A DNA stretch of 64,000 bases from Serratia sp. PL17 (GTDB taxonomy: Bacteria; Pseudomonadota; Gammaproteobacteria; Enterobacterales; Enterobacteriaceae). Positions 7,637-16,519 of the stretch are shown here, in pieces. Position numbers and translations under genes: made by a program. The notes under the pieces were generated by a model that saw only the letters and a program-made list of their open reading frames with translations, was not told where the DNA came from and made no database searches. The stretch is taken from assembly GCF_017832355.1 (NCBI RefSeq), contig NZ_JAFIBY010000001.1, positions 1,364,001-1,428,000 on the forward strand, written 5' to 3'. The stretch's first letter is position 1. Each line of letters begins with the position of its first letter.

Positions 7637-9700
7637 ATGATGTTCGGAAAAACCACAAACTATACCAAGCGCCCTCTGTCACTGCACATCAGCGCGGCAA
7701 TGCCCCTGTTTCTTCTGGCGGCCTTTAATACGCATGCAGCAGAACAGCACCAGCATGACTCGGCGGTTAAAAAGAATGACGGTGACGTGATCACCGTGAC
7801 TGCACCGCTCTATTCCCCCATGACCATAGTGACATCACCGAAAACGCCACGCCAACCAGTACCCGCCAGTGATGGCTCGGATTATCTGAAGACCATCCCT
7901 GGCTTCTCGCAGATCAGAAATGGCGGTACCAATGGCGATCCGGTGTTCCGCGGCATGTTTGGCTCACGGCTAAAGATTCTCACCGACGGGGGGGAAATGC
8001 TGGGTGCCTGTCCTGCAAGAATGGATGCCCCAACCTCGTATATTTCACCAGAAAGCTACGACGTGCTGACCATCACCAAAGGCCCACAAACGGTACTCTG
8101 GGGGGCGGGCTCATCGGCAGGTACCGTGCGTTTTGACCGCGAGCGTCCGCGCTTTGATCAACCGGGTATCAAAGGCAATGCCAGCGTGTTGGCCGGTTCT
8201 AATGGGCGCTGGGATGAAAATATCGATGCCAGTCTGGGGGGCGAACAAGGCTATCTGCGCCTGATGGGCAACAAATCCCGCGCCAACGATTATCAGGACG
8301 GTAATAGCGAGCGCGTGCCGTCGCGTTGGGACAAATGGAATGGCGATCTGGCCATTGGCTGGACGCCAGACAGCGACACCCTGCTGGAAGTGACCATGGG
8401 CCGCGGCAATGGCGAAGCCCGCTATGCTGGCCGCAGTATGGACGGATCACAGTTCAAGCGTGAAAGCCTCGGGATGCGCGTGGAGAAATCCAATATCGGC
8501 GAGGTGTTAGATAAAGTGGAAGCTCAGGTGTATTACAACTACGCCAACCACATTATGGATAACATGACCCTCCGCTCTCCAGGGCAAGGCGGTATGGCAA
8601 TGGGGCATATGGGGATGTCCATGCCAATGCACAGCGCCGGTATGGCCATGCAGTTGGATCGACGTACCGTCGGCGGCCGCGTGATGGGCACCTGGTTGTG
8701 GCAAGATTTCAAGCTGGAAAGCGGTATGGACACCCAAACGAACACGCACCGCAACAAACAGGGCAACGATTGGCAAAAAGATGCGCAATTCCATAACTAC
8801 GGCGCCTTTGGCGAGCTGACCTGGACCGCAACGGAACAAAGTAAGGTTATCAGCGGTGCTCGCATCGATCGCAGCCTGGTCGATAACGATAAATACGGTA
8901 ATGACACTGAGCGTTCAGACACATTGCCGAGCGGGTTTACCCGTATCGAGCATACCTTACCTGGCCTTCCGCTGATGGTGTACGCCGGGATAGGTTATAC
9001 CGAGCGGTTCCCTGACTATTGGGAGCTGTTCTCTCCGACCTTTGGCCCGAACGGCAGTAAAAACCCGTTTGATAGCGTGAAGAGTGAAAAGACCACGCAA
9101 ATCGACATTGGCGCGCAGTACACTGACAAACGCTTTAACAGCTGGGTTTCGGCATACCTTGGCCATGTGAATGACTTTATTCTGTTCAAGTATGATCCGC
9201 ACCACGCGCGTATCAGCCAGGCCGATAACGTCAACGCCACAATTATGGGTGGTGAGATGGGTATGGGTTACCAACTGACCGAACATTGGAAAACGGATGC
9301 CAGCCTGGCCTATTCCTGGGGTAAAAACACCACGGATAACCAACCGTTGCCGCAGATCCCACCGTTGGAAGCACGCTTTGGTTTGACCTATGAGCGCGGC
9401 GACTGGAGCAGCACGGGACTTTGGCGTGTAGTTAGCAGCCAGCACCGCGTAGCGATCAACCAAGGTAACGTTGTGGGCAAAGACTTTGCCGACAGCCCGG
9501 GCTTTGGCGTACTTTCTGCTAATGTGGCGTATAAGGTTAATCCACATGTCAAACTCAGCACGGGTCTGGATAATATCCTCAATAAAACCTACAGCGAGCA
9601 CCTCAACCTGGCGGGTAACAGCACCTTCGGTTATTCATCCAATACGCCGGTCAACGAGCCCGGGCGCACACTCTGGGCCAAGGTTAATGTAACCTTCTAA
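7637..9700 (+). CDS. TonB-dependent copper receptor
   Basis: A 687-residue outer-membrane beta-barrel receptor. A signal peptide (about residues 1-35, ending AFNTHA) precedes a His-rich start (AEQHQHDS), a TonB-box-like segment (GDVITVTAP) and the plug domain (about 55-170; DPVFRGMFGSRLKILTDGGEMLGACPARMD cut across family motifs, then ITKGPQTVLWGAGSSAGTVRF). The barrel ends in VNVTF with a terminal Phe. The sequence fits the TonB-copper/OprC-NosA family. A methionine- and histidine-rich insert in an extracellular loop (MAMGHMGMSMPMHSAGMAM, about residues 318-336) could capture copper. Two adjacent ATGs (7637, 7640) follow AAGGAA. It is paired with the DUF2946 gene upstream. Confidence 0.93.
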   Translation: MMFGKTTNYTKRPLSLHISAAMPLFLLAAFNTHAAEQHQHDSAVKKNDGDVITVTAPLYSPMTIVTSPKTPRQPVPASDGSDYLKTIPGFSQIRNGGTNGDPVFRGMFGSRLKILTDGGEMLGACPARMDAPTSYISPESYDVLTITKGPQTVLWGAGSSAGTVRFDRERPRFDQPGIKGNASVLAGSNGRWDENIDASLGGEQGYLRLMGNKSRANDYQDGNSERVPSRWDKWNGDLAIGWTPDSDTLLEVTMGRGNGEARYAGRSMDGSQFKRESLGMRVEKSNIGEVLDKVEAQVYYNYANHIMDNMTLRSPGQGGMAMGHMGMSMPMHSAGMAMQLDRRTVGGRVMGTWLWQDFKLESGMDTQTNTHRNKQGNDWQKDAQFHNYGAFGELTWTATEQSKVISGARIDRSLVDNDKYGNDTERSDTLPSGFTRIEHTLPGLPLMVYAGIGYTERFPDYWELFSPTFGPNGSKNPFDSVKSEKTTQIDIGAQYTDKRFNSWVSAYLGHVNDFILFKYDPHHARISQADNVNATIMGGEMGMGYQLTEHWKTDASLAYSWGKNTTDNQPLPQIPPLEARFGLTYERGDWSSTGLWRVVSSQHRVAINQGNVVGKDFADSPGFGVLSANVAYKVNPHVKLSTGLDNILNKTYSEHLNLAGNSTFGYSSNTPVNEPGRTLWAKVNVTF

Positions 9701-9706
9701 GCAGAA

Positions 9707-9732
9707 CCGGGCGATGCGCCGTCATCGCCCGG
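9707..9732. terminator. Hairpin after the copper receptor gene
   Basis: Perfect 10-bp inverted repeat CCGGGCGATG / CATCGCCCGG with a 6-nt loop, starting six bases after the stop codon. There is no following T-run, so intrinsic termination is uncertain. Confidence 0.55.
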
Positions 9733-10569
9733 CAAATGCCCCTCAGGGTACATTATCAATGTAGGCTGTGTCTTCGCTCCCAGGCACGTTGAATTGCCTG
9801 GATGAACCCTGAATAATGTCTTATGTTTTCTCTCCCACCTTACTACAACAAGGCGCAGCAATACGCCACGACAGAATGTTATCCTGTCGCGTCAATAAAT
9901 TCACATTAGAAAAATGAGAGGATCGGTGTCATTCCTCGTGCTGAATCCCGAACCGAATATAATAATATTTTCATTTTCCATTGGTTCTTTCCGGTAAAAA
10001 CCACTCATTATTCATTGGTATTTTTAGAAAGACATTTTTGTCGATTGAAAATAGCAATGGCTATTGCATTTCATGCGTCAGGCTATAATCATGTAAACCT
10101 AATAATTCAAAAGCTCAGTATTACGGAATCGTTCCCATCAGAAATATATTATAAAATAAATTTCTCCAACCTTTCAGACCAGTCCTAAAACCTTAAGAAT
10201 TCGGCACTTAATCTTATGCATCATGACATTTGAATAAGTCAAATTCACAACACGAATAAACTGGATTCACTCTAAAGTGCAGATTAATTTGACTGGTTAA
10301 TTAGCATTTTACGGCATATATCACCGAATCAATCGATCGAGATTTCATATCGAAGACCAAATTTTAATAGACATCACCTATCGTTAGGTTGATTTAAGAT
10401 CGGTTTAAACAACCTGACATTCAACATTCGAGTCATTATAGTGAGCCCCACAAAAATATAGATTTTAAAAATCAATAAAAACCCTACAAATAAAGACGAC
10501 GCTATCACGTTAATACGGCACGCCTTTGTGTTTTTTTCCTGAAAACAACGCGGAAAGATTGGGATTTTT
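9733..10569. other. Long AT-rich leader of the pilus operon
   Basis: About 840 bases without a supportable gene, clearly richer in A and T than the coding sequence around it. It contains a small inverted repeat CGACAG/CTGTCG (9869-9889). A minus-strand open frame at 10374-10769 runs into the chaperone gene and has no domain. The length and AT-richness suggest a complex promoter, perhaps silenced by H-NS, for the downstream pilus operon; that is an inference. Confidence 0.45.
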
Positions 10570-11346
10570 ATGATTTGTAAATTTATTTCAGCAACGGTAA
10601 TGAAAGCGAAAAATAGCATGATAATTCCTTCGGGAATGTCTCTCGGCCTATGCTTTCTGTTGCCTTCTTTATTTCCTGCGCAGGCAGCATCAATCAGAAT
10701 TTCCCCGGTTAATATCGAGATGCAGGCGTCGCAGAAGGCAACCGCCTTGAGCCTAACAAACTCAGGCACTGAAGCCGTCAGTTTGCAGTTACGCGCCTTC
10801 GCCTGGTCGCAGCAAAATGGGCAGGATCATCTTGCTCCAACCTCAGAACTCATGATTAGCCCCCCCGCCGTCACCGTACCTGCGGGCGCTTCTTATACCG
10901 TGCGTGTGGCACGTACTGCCGTGGCCCCAGCGTCTTCTGAGTTAAGTTATCGTTTACTGATTGATGAATTACCCCGCCCGGTTGATCCAAGAACGTTCAA
11001 TCCAGGTATTTCAATGATACTGCGGACTTCCCTTCCGGTTTTCGTGGTTGACGATAAGGCTTTCGCCCAACTGGTCTGGCGCACCTGGCAAGATGCCAAC
11101 GGAATACATGCCGAAGTCCACAACACCGGTAAGCGTCACGCCAAAATCAGCCAACTCACACTGAGCGTCAACAACGTTCCCGTCAGCTTTGGCGCGGGTT
11201 TAAACGGCTATGTTCTGGCGGGGACATCACGAACGTTCACCGTGACGCAGCCAAACGCACGGGTGAAACTGACAAAAGGTCAATCAGTCACCCTGAGGGC
11301 CAAGGATGGCTACCTGCCGATTGAAGAAACGCTGTATGTGCAGTAA
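10570..11346 (+). CDS. Periplasmic pilus chaperone, Csu/spore-coat-U type
   Basis: A PapD-like chaperone of up to 258 residues. A signal peptide ends around QAASIRISP. Two immunoglobulin-like domains follow, with the family motifs SPPAVTVPAGASYTVRVAR and SYRLLIDELP and a basic, alternating-hydrophobic G1 region. It folds and delivers pilus subunits to the usher encoded next. In-frame ATGs at 10570, 10600 and 10618 are all possible and none has a strong Shine-Dalgarno, so the exact start is uncertain. It is the first gene of a chaperone-usher-subunit operon and corresponds to CsuC in the archaic Csu system. Confidence 0.9.
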   Translation: MICKFISATVMKAKNSMIIPSGMSLGLCFLLPSLFPAQAASIRISPVNIEMQASQKATALSLTNSGTEAVSLQLRAFAWSQQNGQDHLAPTSELMISPPAVTVPAGASYTVRVARTAVAPASSELSYRLLIDELPRPVDPRTFNPGISMILRTSLPVFVVDDKAFAQLVWRTWQDANGIHAEVHNTGKRHAKISQLTLSVNNVPVSFGAGLNGYVLAGTSRTFTVTQPNARVKLTKGQSVTLRAKDGYLPIEETLYVQ

Positions 11347-13744
11347 TCCAAATTCGTGCCCTTGGTATGGTGCACTGAACAAGGCGATGATTGGCTTGCT
11401 GTTCAGCGCTACACCTCTGGCTTTTGCCAGCCAGATTGAACCCGGGCACCTCACAGGCACCCAATCGCTGCTTTTAGCCGTTACCCTCAATGGGTCATCC
11501 ACCGGAGAACTGCTTGCGGTTCAGCGTTTTCCCGATGGGCATTTCAGCGCGTCTGCGGGCGATTTACGCCTTTTACGTATAAAAGTGCCTGCCGCCATTG
11601 CGGATACGGCACCGCAGGCGCTAAACGAGTTGACTGGCATCCGCGTGCAATATAATGAAGCAACGCAGACATTGGCATTGTCGATCCCTGAGAGCCAATT
11701 GAACGCCTACGCGGTCAATATTGGTGAAGCGAATCTGGCACCTGACTTCTCGCAGATCAGCGCCGCGCCGGCGGCCATTCTTAACTACGGGGTTTACCAC
11801 AGCCGCACCGAGGGTAAAAATCAGTTGGCCGGTTCAGCCGAGGCCTTGTTTACCGGGCGAATGGGCGTGGTTTCAACCAGTGGATTGTATAACGACAGTG
11901 GTAACTATAACGGCAACAAACAGGTACGCCTGGATAGCTACTGGCGCTATATCAACCCCGAGAGCGTACGGGCTTATACCGCCGGTGACTTTGTCAGTAA
12001 TGCCTTGGCCTGGAACAGTAGCGTCCGACTGGCCGGTTTCCAGTGGGCCAGCGCCTTCGATCAACGCTCAGATTTGGTCACGGCCGCCTTGCCGGAGTTC
12101 TCCAGTTCTGCGGCATTACCTTCCACGCTCGACTTATTTGTCAACCAACAAAAGGTTTACTCAGGCGCTGTGCCTTCAGGCCCTTTTGATATCAAATCAC
12201 TGCCTTATGTCTCGGGGGGAAATGTAACCCTGGTCGCGACCGATGCTACCGGTCGGCAAATCACCACCACTCAGCCTTACTACTATACCGCCAGCTTGTT
12301 GCAGCCAGAGCTGTTCCAATTCTCGCTGGACGTTGGGATTCCCCGTTTTAACTATGGCAGCAAAAGCGACGATTATGACAACACGCTGTTTGCTGCCAAC
12401 TCCCTGCGTTATGGCTTAAACCGTTCAGTCACGCTGGAGAGTCACAGCGAATTCTCTGCTGACGGGCTGGCTAACCTGGGGGGCGCGGTATCTCACGGAC
12501 TGGGTGGTTACGGCGTGATCAGCAGTTCCTGGTCAGCCAGCCGTTATGAAGATTATACCGGCCAAAAAACCAGCGTGAGTATTGAAGGCCGTATTGCAGG
12601 CGTGCAGATGTATGCCGGTACGGTGCGTACCTTTGAGGACTATTTTGACCTGGCGCGGGTATCCAACACCCGCCTGGCACGCAGAAACACCCTAAACAGA
12701 GTGGCAGACAAGACGGATTACTGGCTGGCCAATACGGCCCAAGCCAGCGTTATCGACCGCCTCGGTGTCAATATGACGCCGTTCGATCGGCTTTCAACCA
12801 ACATGAGCTACAACCGCATCGTCAGCCAGAGCGACGAAACACGCACGCTCAATTTGTCTGTATCGCGGGCGTTGAGCCAAAGTAGCACGTTGTCTGCCAA
12901 CCTCTATTCGGATCTTAATCACAGCGGCCGGTACGGTGCCTTTCTGACGCTCAATATCTTTCTTGGCGGCAATATCAACGCCGCGGCGGGGATCAGTCGT
13001 GACAACGGGGTGACCGGCTTTAGTCAACGCATTTCCGGGGTGGCCGATCAGCGTCAGGGAGCCGTTGGTTGGGGTGTCGCCAATACGACGTATCAAGGCA
13101 AAGACGATCAGCGGAACGCTTACATGAGCTATCGCGCAGCTCTGGCTCAGTTACGCGCCCAGATCAATCAGTACGGTTCTGCCACCAGCAGTGAGTTTTC
13201 GGCCGAAGGGGCATTGCTGGCCAGTGACAGCGGTATGTTTGCCACCAACAAAATTGGCGATGCCTACACCATTGTGAAAAATGCCGGCCCACATGTCGAC
13301 GTACTTCAGGGTGGCGTGCGTATGGCGACCACGAACAGTAATGGCAGTGCACTGCTGCCCGATACCCGCCCTTATTACAACCAAAGTGTGTCTATCGATC
13401 CTGCGACCTTACCGGACGGTTGGGAAGCTGCCGCCACCGAGCGTACGGCGCTGTCAGGCTATCGCCAAGGCGCGGTGGTTGACTTCGGAACCCGAATCAA
13501 CCATGCCGCAATCGTCCTTCTGCAGGATCGCCATGGGCAGCCTATCCCGCCGGGCTACCCGGCGCGTCAGGATAACGGCGACGTTAGTCTGGTCGGCTAT
13601 GAAGGGCAACTCTATGTAAAAGGCTTAGTGGCACACAACCGCGTGATCGTCGATCTCGGTGCTGCCGGCCTGTGTTCCGCTCGCTTTGATTATGACCTTA
13701 AGGGTCCGGTTCAACCCATGATTGGCCCAGTGAGGTGCGAATGA
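11306..13744 (+). CDS. Outer-membrane usher of Csu-type pilus
   Basis: A fimbrial usher of about 800 residues that forms the secretion pore and assembles pilus subunits. An N-terminal chaperone-binding domain follows the signal peptide (hydrophobic core GLLFSATPLAFAS). A 24-strand-type barrel contains the plug region (LDLFVNQQKVYSGAVPSGPF, then SGGNVTLVATDATGR), and the C-terminal domains end PMIGPVRCE. The frame opens at ATG 11306 inside the chaperone gene with GAGGG upstream; ATG 11336 and 11387 are alternatives. Its stop overlaps the next start as ATGA. It corresponds to CsuD. Confidence 0.93.
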   Translation: MATCRLKKRCMCSNPNSCPWYGALNKAMIGLLFSATPLAFASQIEPGHLTGTQSLLLAVTLNGSSTGELLAVQRFPDGHFSASAGDLRLLRIKVPAAIADTAPQALNELTGIRVQYNEATQTLALSIPESQLNAYAVNIGEANLAPDFSQISAAPAAILNYGVYHSRTEGKNQLAGSAEALFTGRMGVVSTSGLYNDSGNYNGNKQVRLDSYWRYINPESVRAYTAGDFVSNALAWNSSVRLAGFQWASAFDQRSDLVTAALPEFSSSAALPSTLDLFVNQQKVYSGAVPSGPFDIKSLPYVSGGNVTLVATDATGRQITTTQPYYYTASLLQPELFQFSLDVGIPRFNYGSKSDDYDNTLFAANSLRYGLNRSVTLESHSEFSADGLANLGGAVSHGLGGYGVISSSWSASRYEDYTGQKTSVSIEGRIAGVQMYAGTVRTFEDYFDLARVSNTRLARRNTLNRVADKTDYWLANTAQASVIDRLGVNMTPFDRLSTNMSYNRIVSQSDETRTLNLSVSRALSQSSTLSANLYSDLNHSGRYGAFLTLNIFLGGNINAAAGISRDNGVTGFSQRISGVADQRQGAVGWGVANTTYQGKDDQRNAYMSYRAALAQLRAQINQYGSATSSEFSAEGALLASDSGMFATNKIGDAYTIVKNAGPHVDVLQGGVRMATTNSNGSALLPDTRPYYNQSVSIDPATLPDGWEAAATERTALSGYRQGAVVDFGTRINHAAIVLLQDRHGQPIPPGYPARQDNGDVSLVGYEGQLYVKGLVAHNRVIVDLGAAGLCSARFDYDLKGPVQPMIGPVRCE

Positions 13745-14847
13745 AAATGCCGTTATCTTCCCCCGTTGTCACTTGCAGGTTGCGGCCCGGCACGGGGAAA
13801 ACGCTTTGGAGTTACAGCCTGGGGATCTTGCTGGTGAGCAGCTCACTGGTTGTGCCCACCTCCGTTCAGGCCGAGATTTCATCGCCATCCTGTCAGTTCA
13901 CCGGTGGCCAAATGAACCTTGGAACCTATTCCTCCACGGCTGCGGTCGACAGTGCCCAGGCAATTGGGTTTAGCTGCGCGGTAGGTTTCTCATGGGGCGA
14001 TCCCGATCCGCGTGCAACCTTCAGGTTGTGCCTGACGATGGGGGAAGATCCGGGAAACCAGGCAGGTTACCAGCCCTGGCGCTATCTGAAGAACAATAAC
14101 GTGACCGGCACCGGTGAAGCGTATCTGGCCTATAACCTGTATGCCGACAGCGCGCACTCGCAAATCCTGATGCCAGAGAATGCCGGAACGCCTCTGGTCG
14201 TCGACTTTACGCTGTCTGCAGGGAACGGCAGCACCTATGTCAGCAACAATGGCAGTATCCCTATTTATGCACGGATTGCCAGCGGCCAGGGTGCTTTGTC
14301 GGCCAACATTTACCACAGCTATAACCCGCCATTCACCCTGCGTTATCAGGCCGTAAGCGGTGGGACTCCGCCTGCGACCTGTGACGGTGGCTCGTCCACC
14401 ACCACTTCTGGCGGTATCCAAATCATTACACAGGTCACGGATAGCTGCAGCCTCAGTACGCGTGGCGTCAATTTTGGCACCCTCGATGACGTTGGCCAGC
14501 TTAAAACGGCGCGCTTCGCCGAAGGGGCGGTAACCGTACAGTGCAGTTCAGGCAAGCCTTATACCCTCTACCTGGGGAGTGGTAACAATCCTGCCTCTGA
14601 TGGATACCGGCGAATGGCCAACGCACAGGCGCAGCTTCCCTATCAACTCTACCAGGACAGTGCCCACACCCGAGTTTGGGATGAAACAGGCGGCACAACG
14701 CAAACCGGCGGGATAGGCGGTGTCAGTGGTGCAGGCAACGGTGCCAGCCAAACGCTAACGATCTATGGACTTATTCCGGCGGGGACCCCGGTGCCTGGTA
14801 ACGTCGGGACTTATTCGGACACGGTGATGGTCACCGTAGCCTACTGA
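13741..14847 (+). CDS. Two-domain spore-coat-U pilus protein, probable tip subunit
   Basis: A 368-residue secreted protein with two SCPU domains: residues about 45-200 (SPSCQFTGGQMNLGTYSST) and about 220-368 (DSCSLSTRGVNFGTLDD, ending GTYSDTVMVTVAY). Two-domain SCPU proteins such as CsuE of Acinetobacter act as the adhesive tip of archaic pili; here this is inferred from architecture and operon position. The ATG at 13741 overlaps the usher stop by four bases (ATGA) with GAGG upstream, indicating translational coupling. The domain linker is rich in Thr, Ser and Gly. Confidence 0.87.
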   Translation: MKMPLSSPVVTCRLRPGTGKTLWSYSLGILLVSSSLVVPTSVQAEISSPSCQFTGGQMNLGTYSSTAAVDSAQAIGFSCAVGFSWGDPDPRATFRLCLTMGEDPGNQAGYQPWRYLKNNNVTGTGEAYLAYNLYADSAHSQILMPENAGTPLVVDFTLSAGNGSTYVSNNGSIPIYARIASGQGALSANIYHSYNPPFTLRYQAVSGGTPPATCDGGSSTTTSGGIQIITQVTDSCSLSTRGVNFGTLDDVGQLKTARFAEGAVTVQCSSGKPYTLYLGSGNNPASDGYRRMANAQAQLPYQLYQDSAHTRVWDETGGTTQTGGIGGVSGAGNGASQTLTIYGLIPAGTPVPGNVGTYSDTVMVTVAY

Positions 14848-14897
14848 ACAGCCGCTTCTGCGGTTCGTTATTTATCAATACTCAAAGGGAGTTTTCC

Positions 14898-15410
14898 ATG
14901 CGCAATACATTCGTACCTTTCGCCATTCTGTCCAGTCTGGTTGCTACGCCGATTATGGCCGCCACGACAACGGCAACACTTACCGTACAGGCAGTCGTTC
15001 AGTCTTCCTGCTATCTGGATTCTAACGCGGGCTCGACCCTGGGCAACGCCCTGCTCGATTTCGGCACCCTTTCCAATCTGGAAAATAATGTCGATGCCGA
15101 GGCGACCACGGCCGGTTCGGCACTGTCGATCATTTGCACTAACGGTACCACTTATGACGTTGCGGCAAACCTTGGCAGCAATGCCGACGACCAGCAACGT
15201 CAAATGGCGAATGGCAGCAATCGCCTGCCGTACAACCTGTTCTCAGATAACGCGCGCAGCACGCAAATTGCCAATGGCACCACCTTCGCTAGCGGAACGG
15301 GTAATGGTCTGTCGCAAAACATCAATATCTATGGCCGAATCCCGGCAGGCACCGCGCTACCAAGCCCAGGAAACTATCTGGACACAGTGACTCTGACAGT
15401 GACTTACTAA
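14898..15410 (+). CDS. Spore-coat-U domain pilin, probable major subunit
   Basis: A 170-residue secreted SCPU protein. The signal peptide ends near PIMAATTT. The paired-cysteine pattern (SSCYLDS and SIICTNG), the motif LLDFGTLSN and the C-terminal beta strand YLDTVTLTVTY match CsuA/B-type pilins, which polymerise by donor-strand exchange. AAGGGAG lies seven bases before the ATG. As the last structural gene, next to a strong hairpin, it is likely the most abundant subunit. In the classical csu operon the pilin genes come first, so this gene order (chaperone, usher, tip, pilin) is a rearranged version. Confidence 0.9.
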   Translation: MRNTFVPFAILSSLVATPIMAATTTATLTVQAVVQSSCYLDSNAGSTLGNALLDFGTLSNLENNVDAEATTAGSALSIICTNGTTYDVAANLGSNADDQQRQMANGSNRLPYNLFSDNARSTQIANGTTFASGTGNGLSQNINIYGRIPAGTALPSPGNYLDTVTLTVTY

Positions 15411-15414
15411 GATA

Positions 15415-15448
15415 TTTTCACCGCCTCAGTCCCCTGGGGCGGTGAAAA
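15415..15448 (+). terminator. Strong hairpin after the pilin gene
   Basis: Perfect 11-bp stem TTTTCACCGCC / GGCGGTGAAAA with a 12-nt loop, four bases after the pilin stop. The T-rich strand lies in the stem rather than after it, so it may stabilise the 3' end or partly terminate before the regulator gene. Confidence 0.6.
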
Positions 15449-15475
15449 AGAACGGTTTTGGTTAGGAAAGAAGCA

Positions 15476-16222
15476 ATGACACAAATATCAGCAACATTGG
15501 TTGATTTCACCGCGAGCATGAAGCACATATTTCCTCAGTTTTTGGAAACTGTGCCGATGCCCATAAAAATGACCCACTATTTCTCAGAGAAGAATCTGAC
15601 TGATTTCACGCATGATTATCAACACCACAGTAAAAGCATTATCATTTTTTACCTTTCCGATCGTCTCAGTAATCTTGATAGGGAAAAAAGTGTGATAAGC
15701 GATTTTCGAATGCTCAACCCAAGACAGACGGGCTTTATCATCTCTGGTGGCGACACTTTGATCATTCGAAATCTTATTACCTCCCTGCCGTACGTGTTGC
15801 TGCACAAGGATGAGCCGACCCCCATTCTTGCCTATTATCTGATGCAAGGCTGTTGCAATAGGTATGTACATAGCCCATTAATCAACAAAATCAACGAAAT
15901 GGAGATTCAGCCTCCGTTAAAAGCACGGGTGCAATATCTCAATGATAGAGAGAAAGCGGTCATGTATGACTTTTTGATGGGGATGCAGTTGGAGGCTATT
16001 GCCCAGAAACGGCAATCACCCAAAAAAACCATTGCCAGCCGCAAGTACAGCGCCATGAGAAAACTGGGCATTGATAATAAAATGCAGCTACTGCTGTTAG
16101 ATCCAGAATGGTTGACGCTCAGCGAGCCGACAGAAGCCATCAGCAGCGATGTTTCTTTGAGCAATACGGCATCCAGAAGAATCACTCGCCCGCGTTCAAA
16201 GCAGAAGCGGCCAAATTGGTGA
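15476..16222 (+). CDS. LuxR-type helix-turn-helix regulator linked to the pilus operon
   Basis: A 248-residue protein with a C-terminal HTH of LuxR/GerE type (about residues 150-205: LNDREKAVMYDFLMGMQLEA, then KTIASRKYSAMRKLGI) and an N-terminal domain of about 140 residues that I do not recognise as a receiver or autoinducer-binding domain. It ends in a basic tail (RRITRPRSKQKRPNW). The ATG at 15476 has AGGAAAG at good spacing. It lies directly behind the pilin gene in the same direction, the place where fimbrial operons often carry their own regulator, so control of the pilus is the simplest guess. Confidence 0.75.
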   Translation: MTQISATLVDFTASMKHIFPQFLETVPMPIKMTHYFSEKNLTDFTHDYQHHSKSIIIFYLSDRLSNLDREKSVISDFRMLNPRQTGFIISGGDTLIIRNLITSLPYVLLHKDEPTPILAYYLMQGCCNRYVHSPLINKINEMEIQPPLKARVQYLNDREKAVMYDFLMGMQLEAIAQKRQSPKKTIASRKYSAMRKLGIDNKMQLLLLDPEWLTLSEPTEAISSDVSLSNTASRRITRPRSKQKRPNW

Positions 16223-16344
16223 GCGAGCAAGAATATTCGGTGAATTAACCAGCCTCAACAAGGCATCCATGCCCCCCGTTTGAAAGTGGATAACGGGAGC
16301 CCGTGGCCAAAGCAAAATTACATTGAATTAACGTCTTTGAGATT

Positions 16345-16414
16345 ACAATGTTGGGGCAGTGACTACACATGCCAACACCGGGGTTAGCGTCAAAGCCACT
16401 CGCCCCAACATTGT
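16345..16414. repeat. Long inverted repeat upstream of tehA
   Basis: Arms ACAATGTTGGGGC (16345-16357) and GCCCCAACATTGT (16402-16414) are perfectly complementary over 13 bp. The pairing resumes after a one-base bulge with AGTG/CACT. The loop is about 35 nt. The 16223-16519 interval otherwise holds nothing recognised. It could be a repeat element, a transcript-end hairpin of the regulator gene or a small RNA. Confidence 0.65.
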
Positions 16415-16519
16415 TCCCACCGCACCTCGCTGAAGGGCATACTCCCTCCCTAAGTGTTATTGCTTCCAATCCCTAAACTCGCTAAGATCACTTAAAATAA
16501 ATTTTAAATATTAAACAAA

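Noticed and set aside
10374..10769. A 131-codon minus-strand frame at the start of the pilus chaperone gene
   Set aside because: It covers the chaperone signal peptide region and shows no ribosome-binding site or domain.
16345..16414. Inverted repeat considered as an integron attC site
   Set aside because: The arm orientation is GTTGGGG...CCCCAAC, opposite to the RYYYAAC...GTTRRRY order of attC, and there is no integrase or cassette array.
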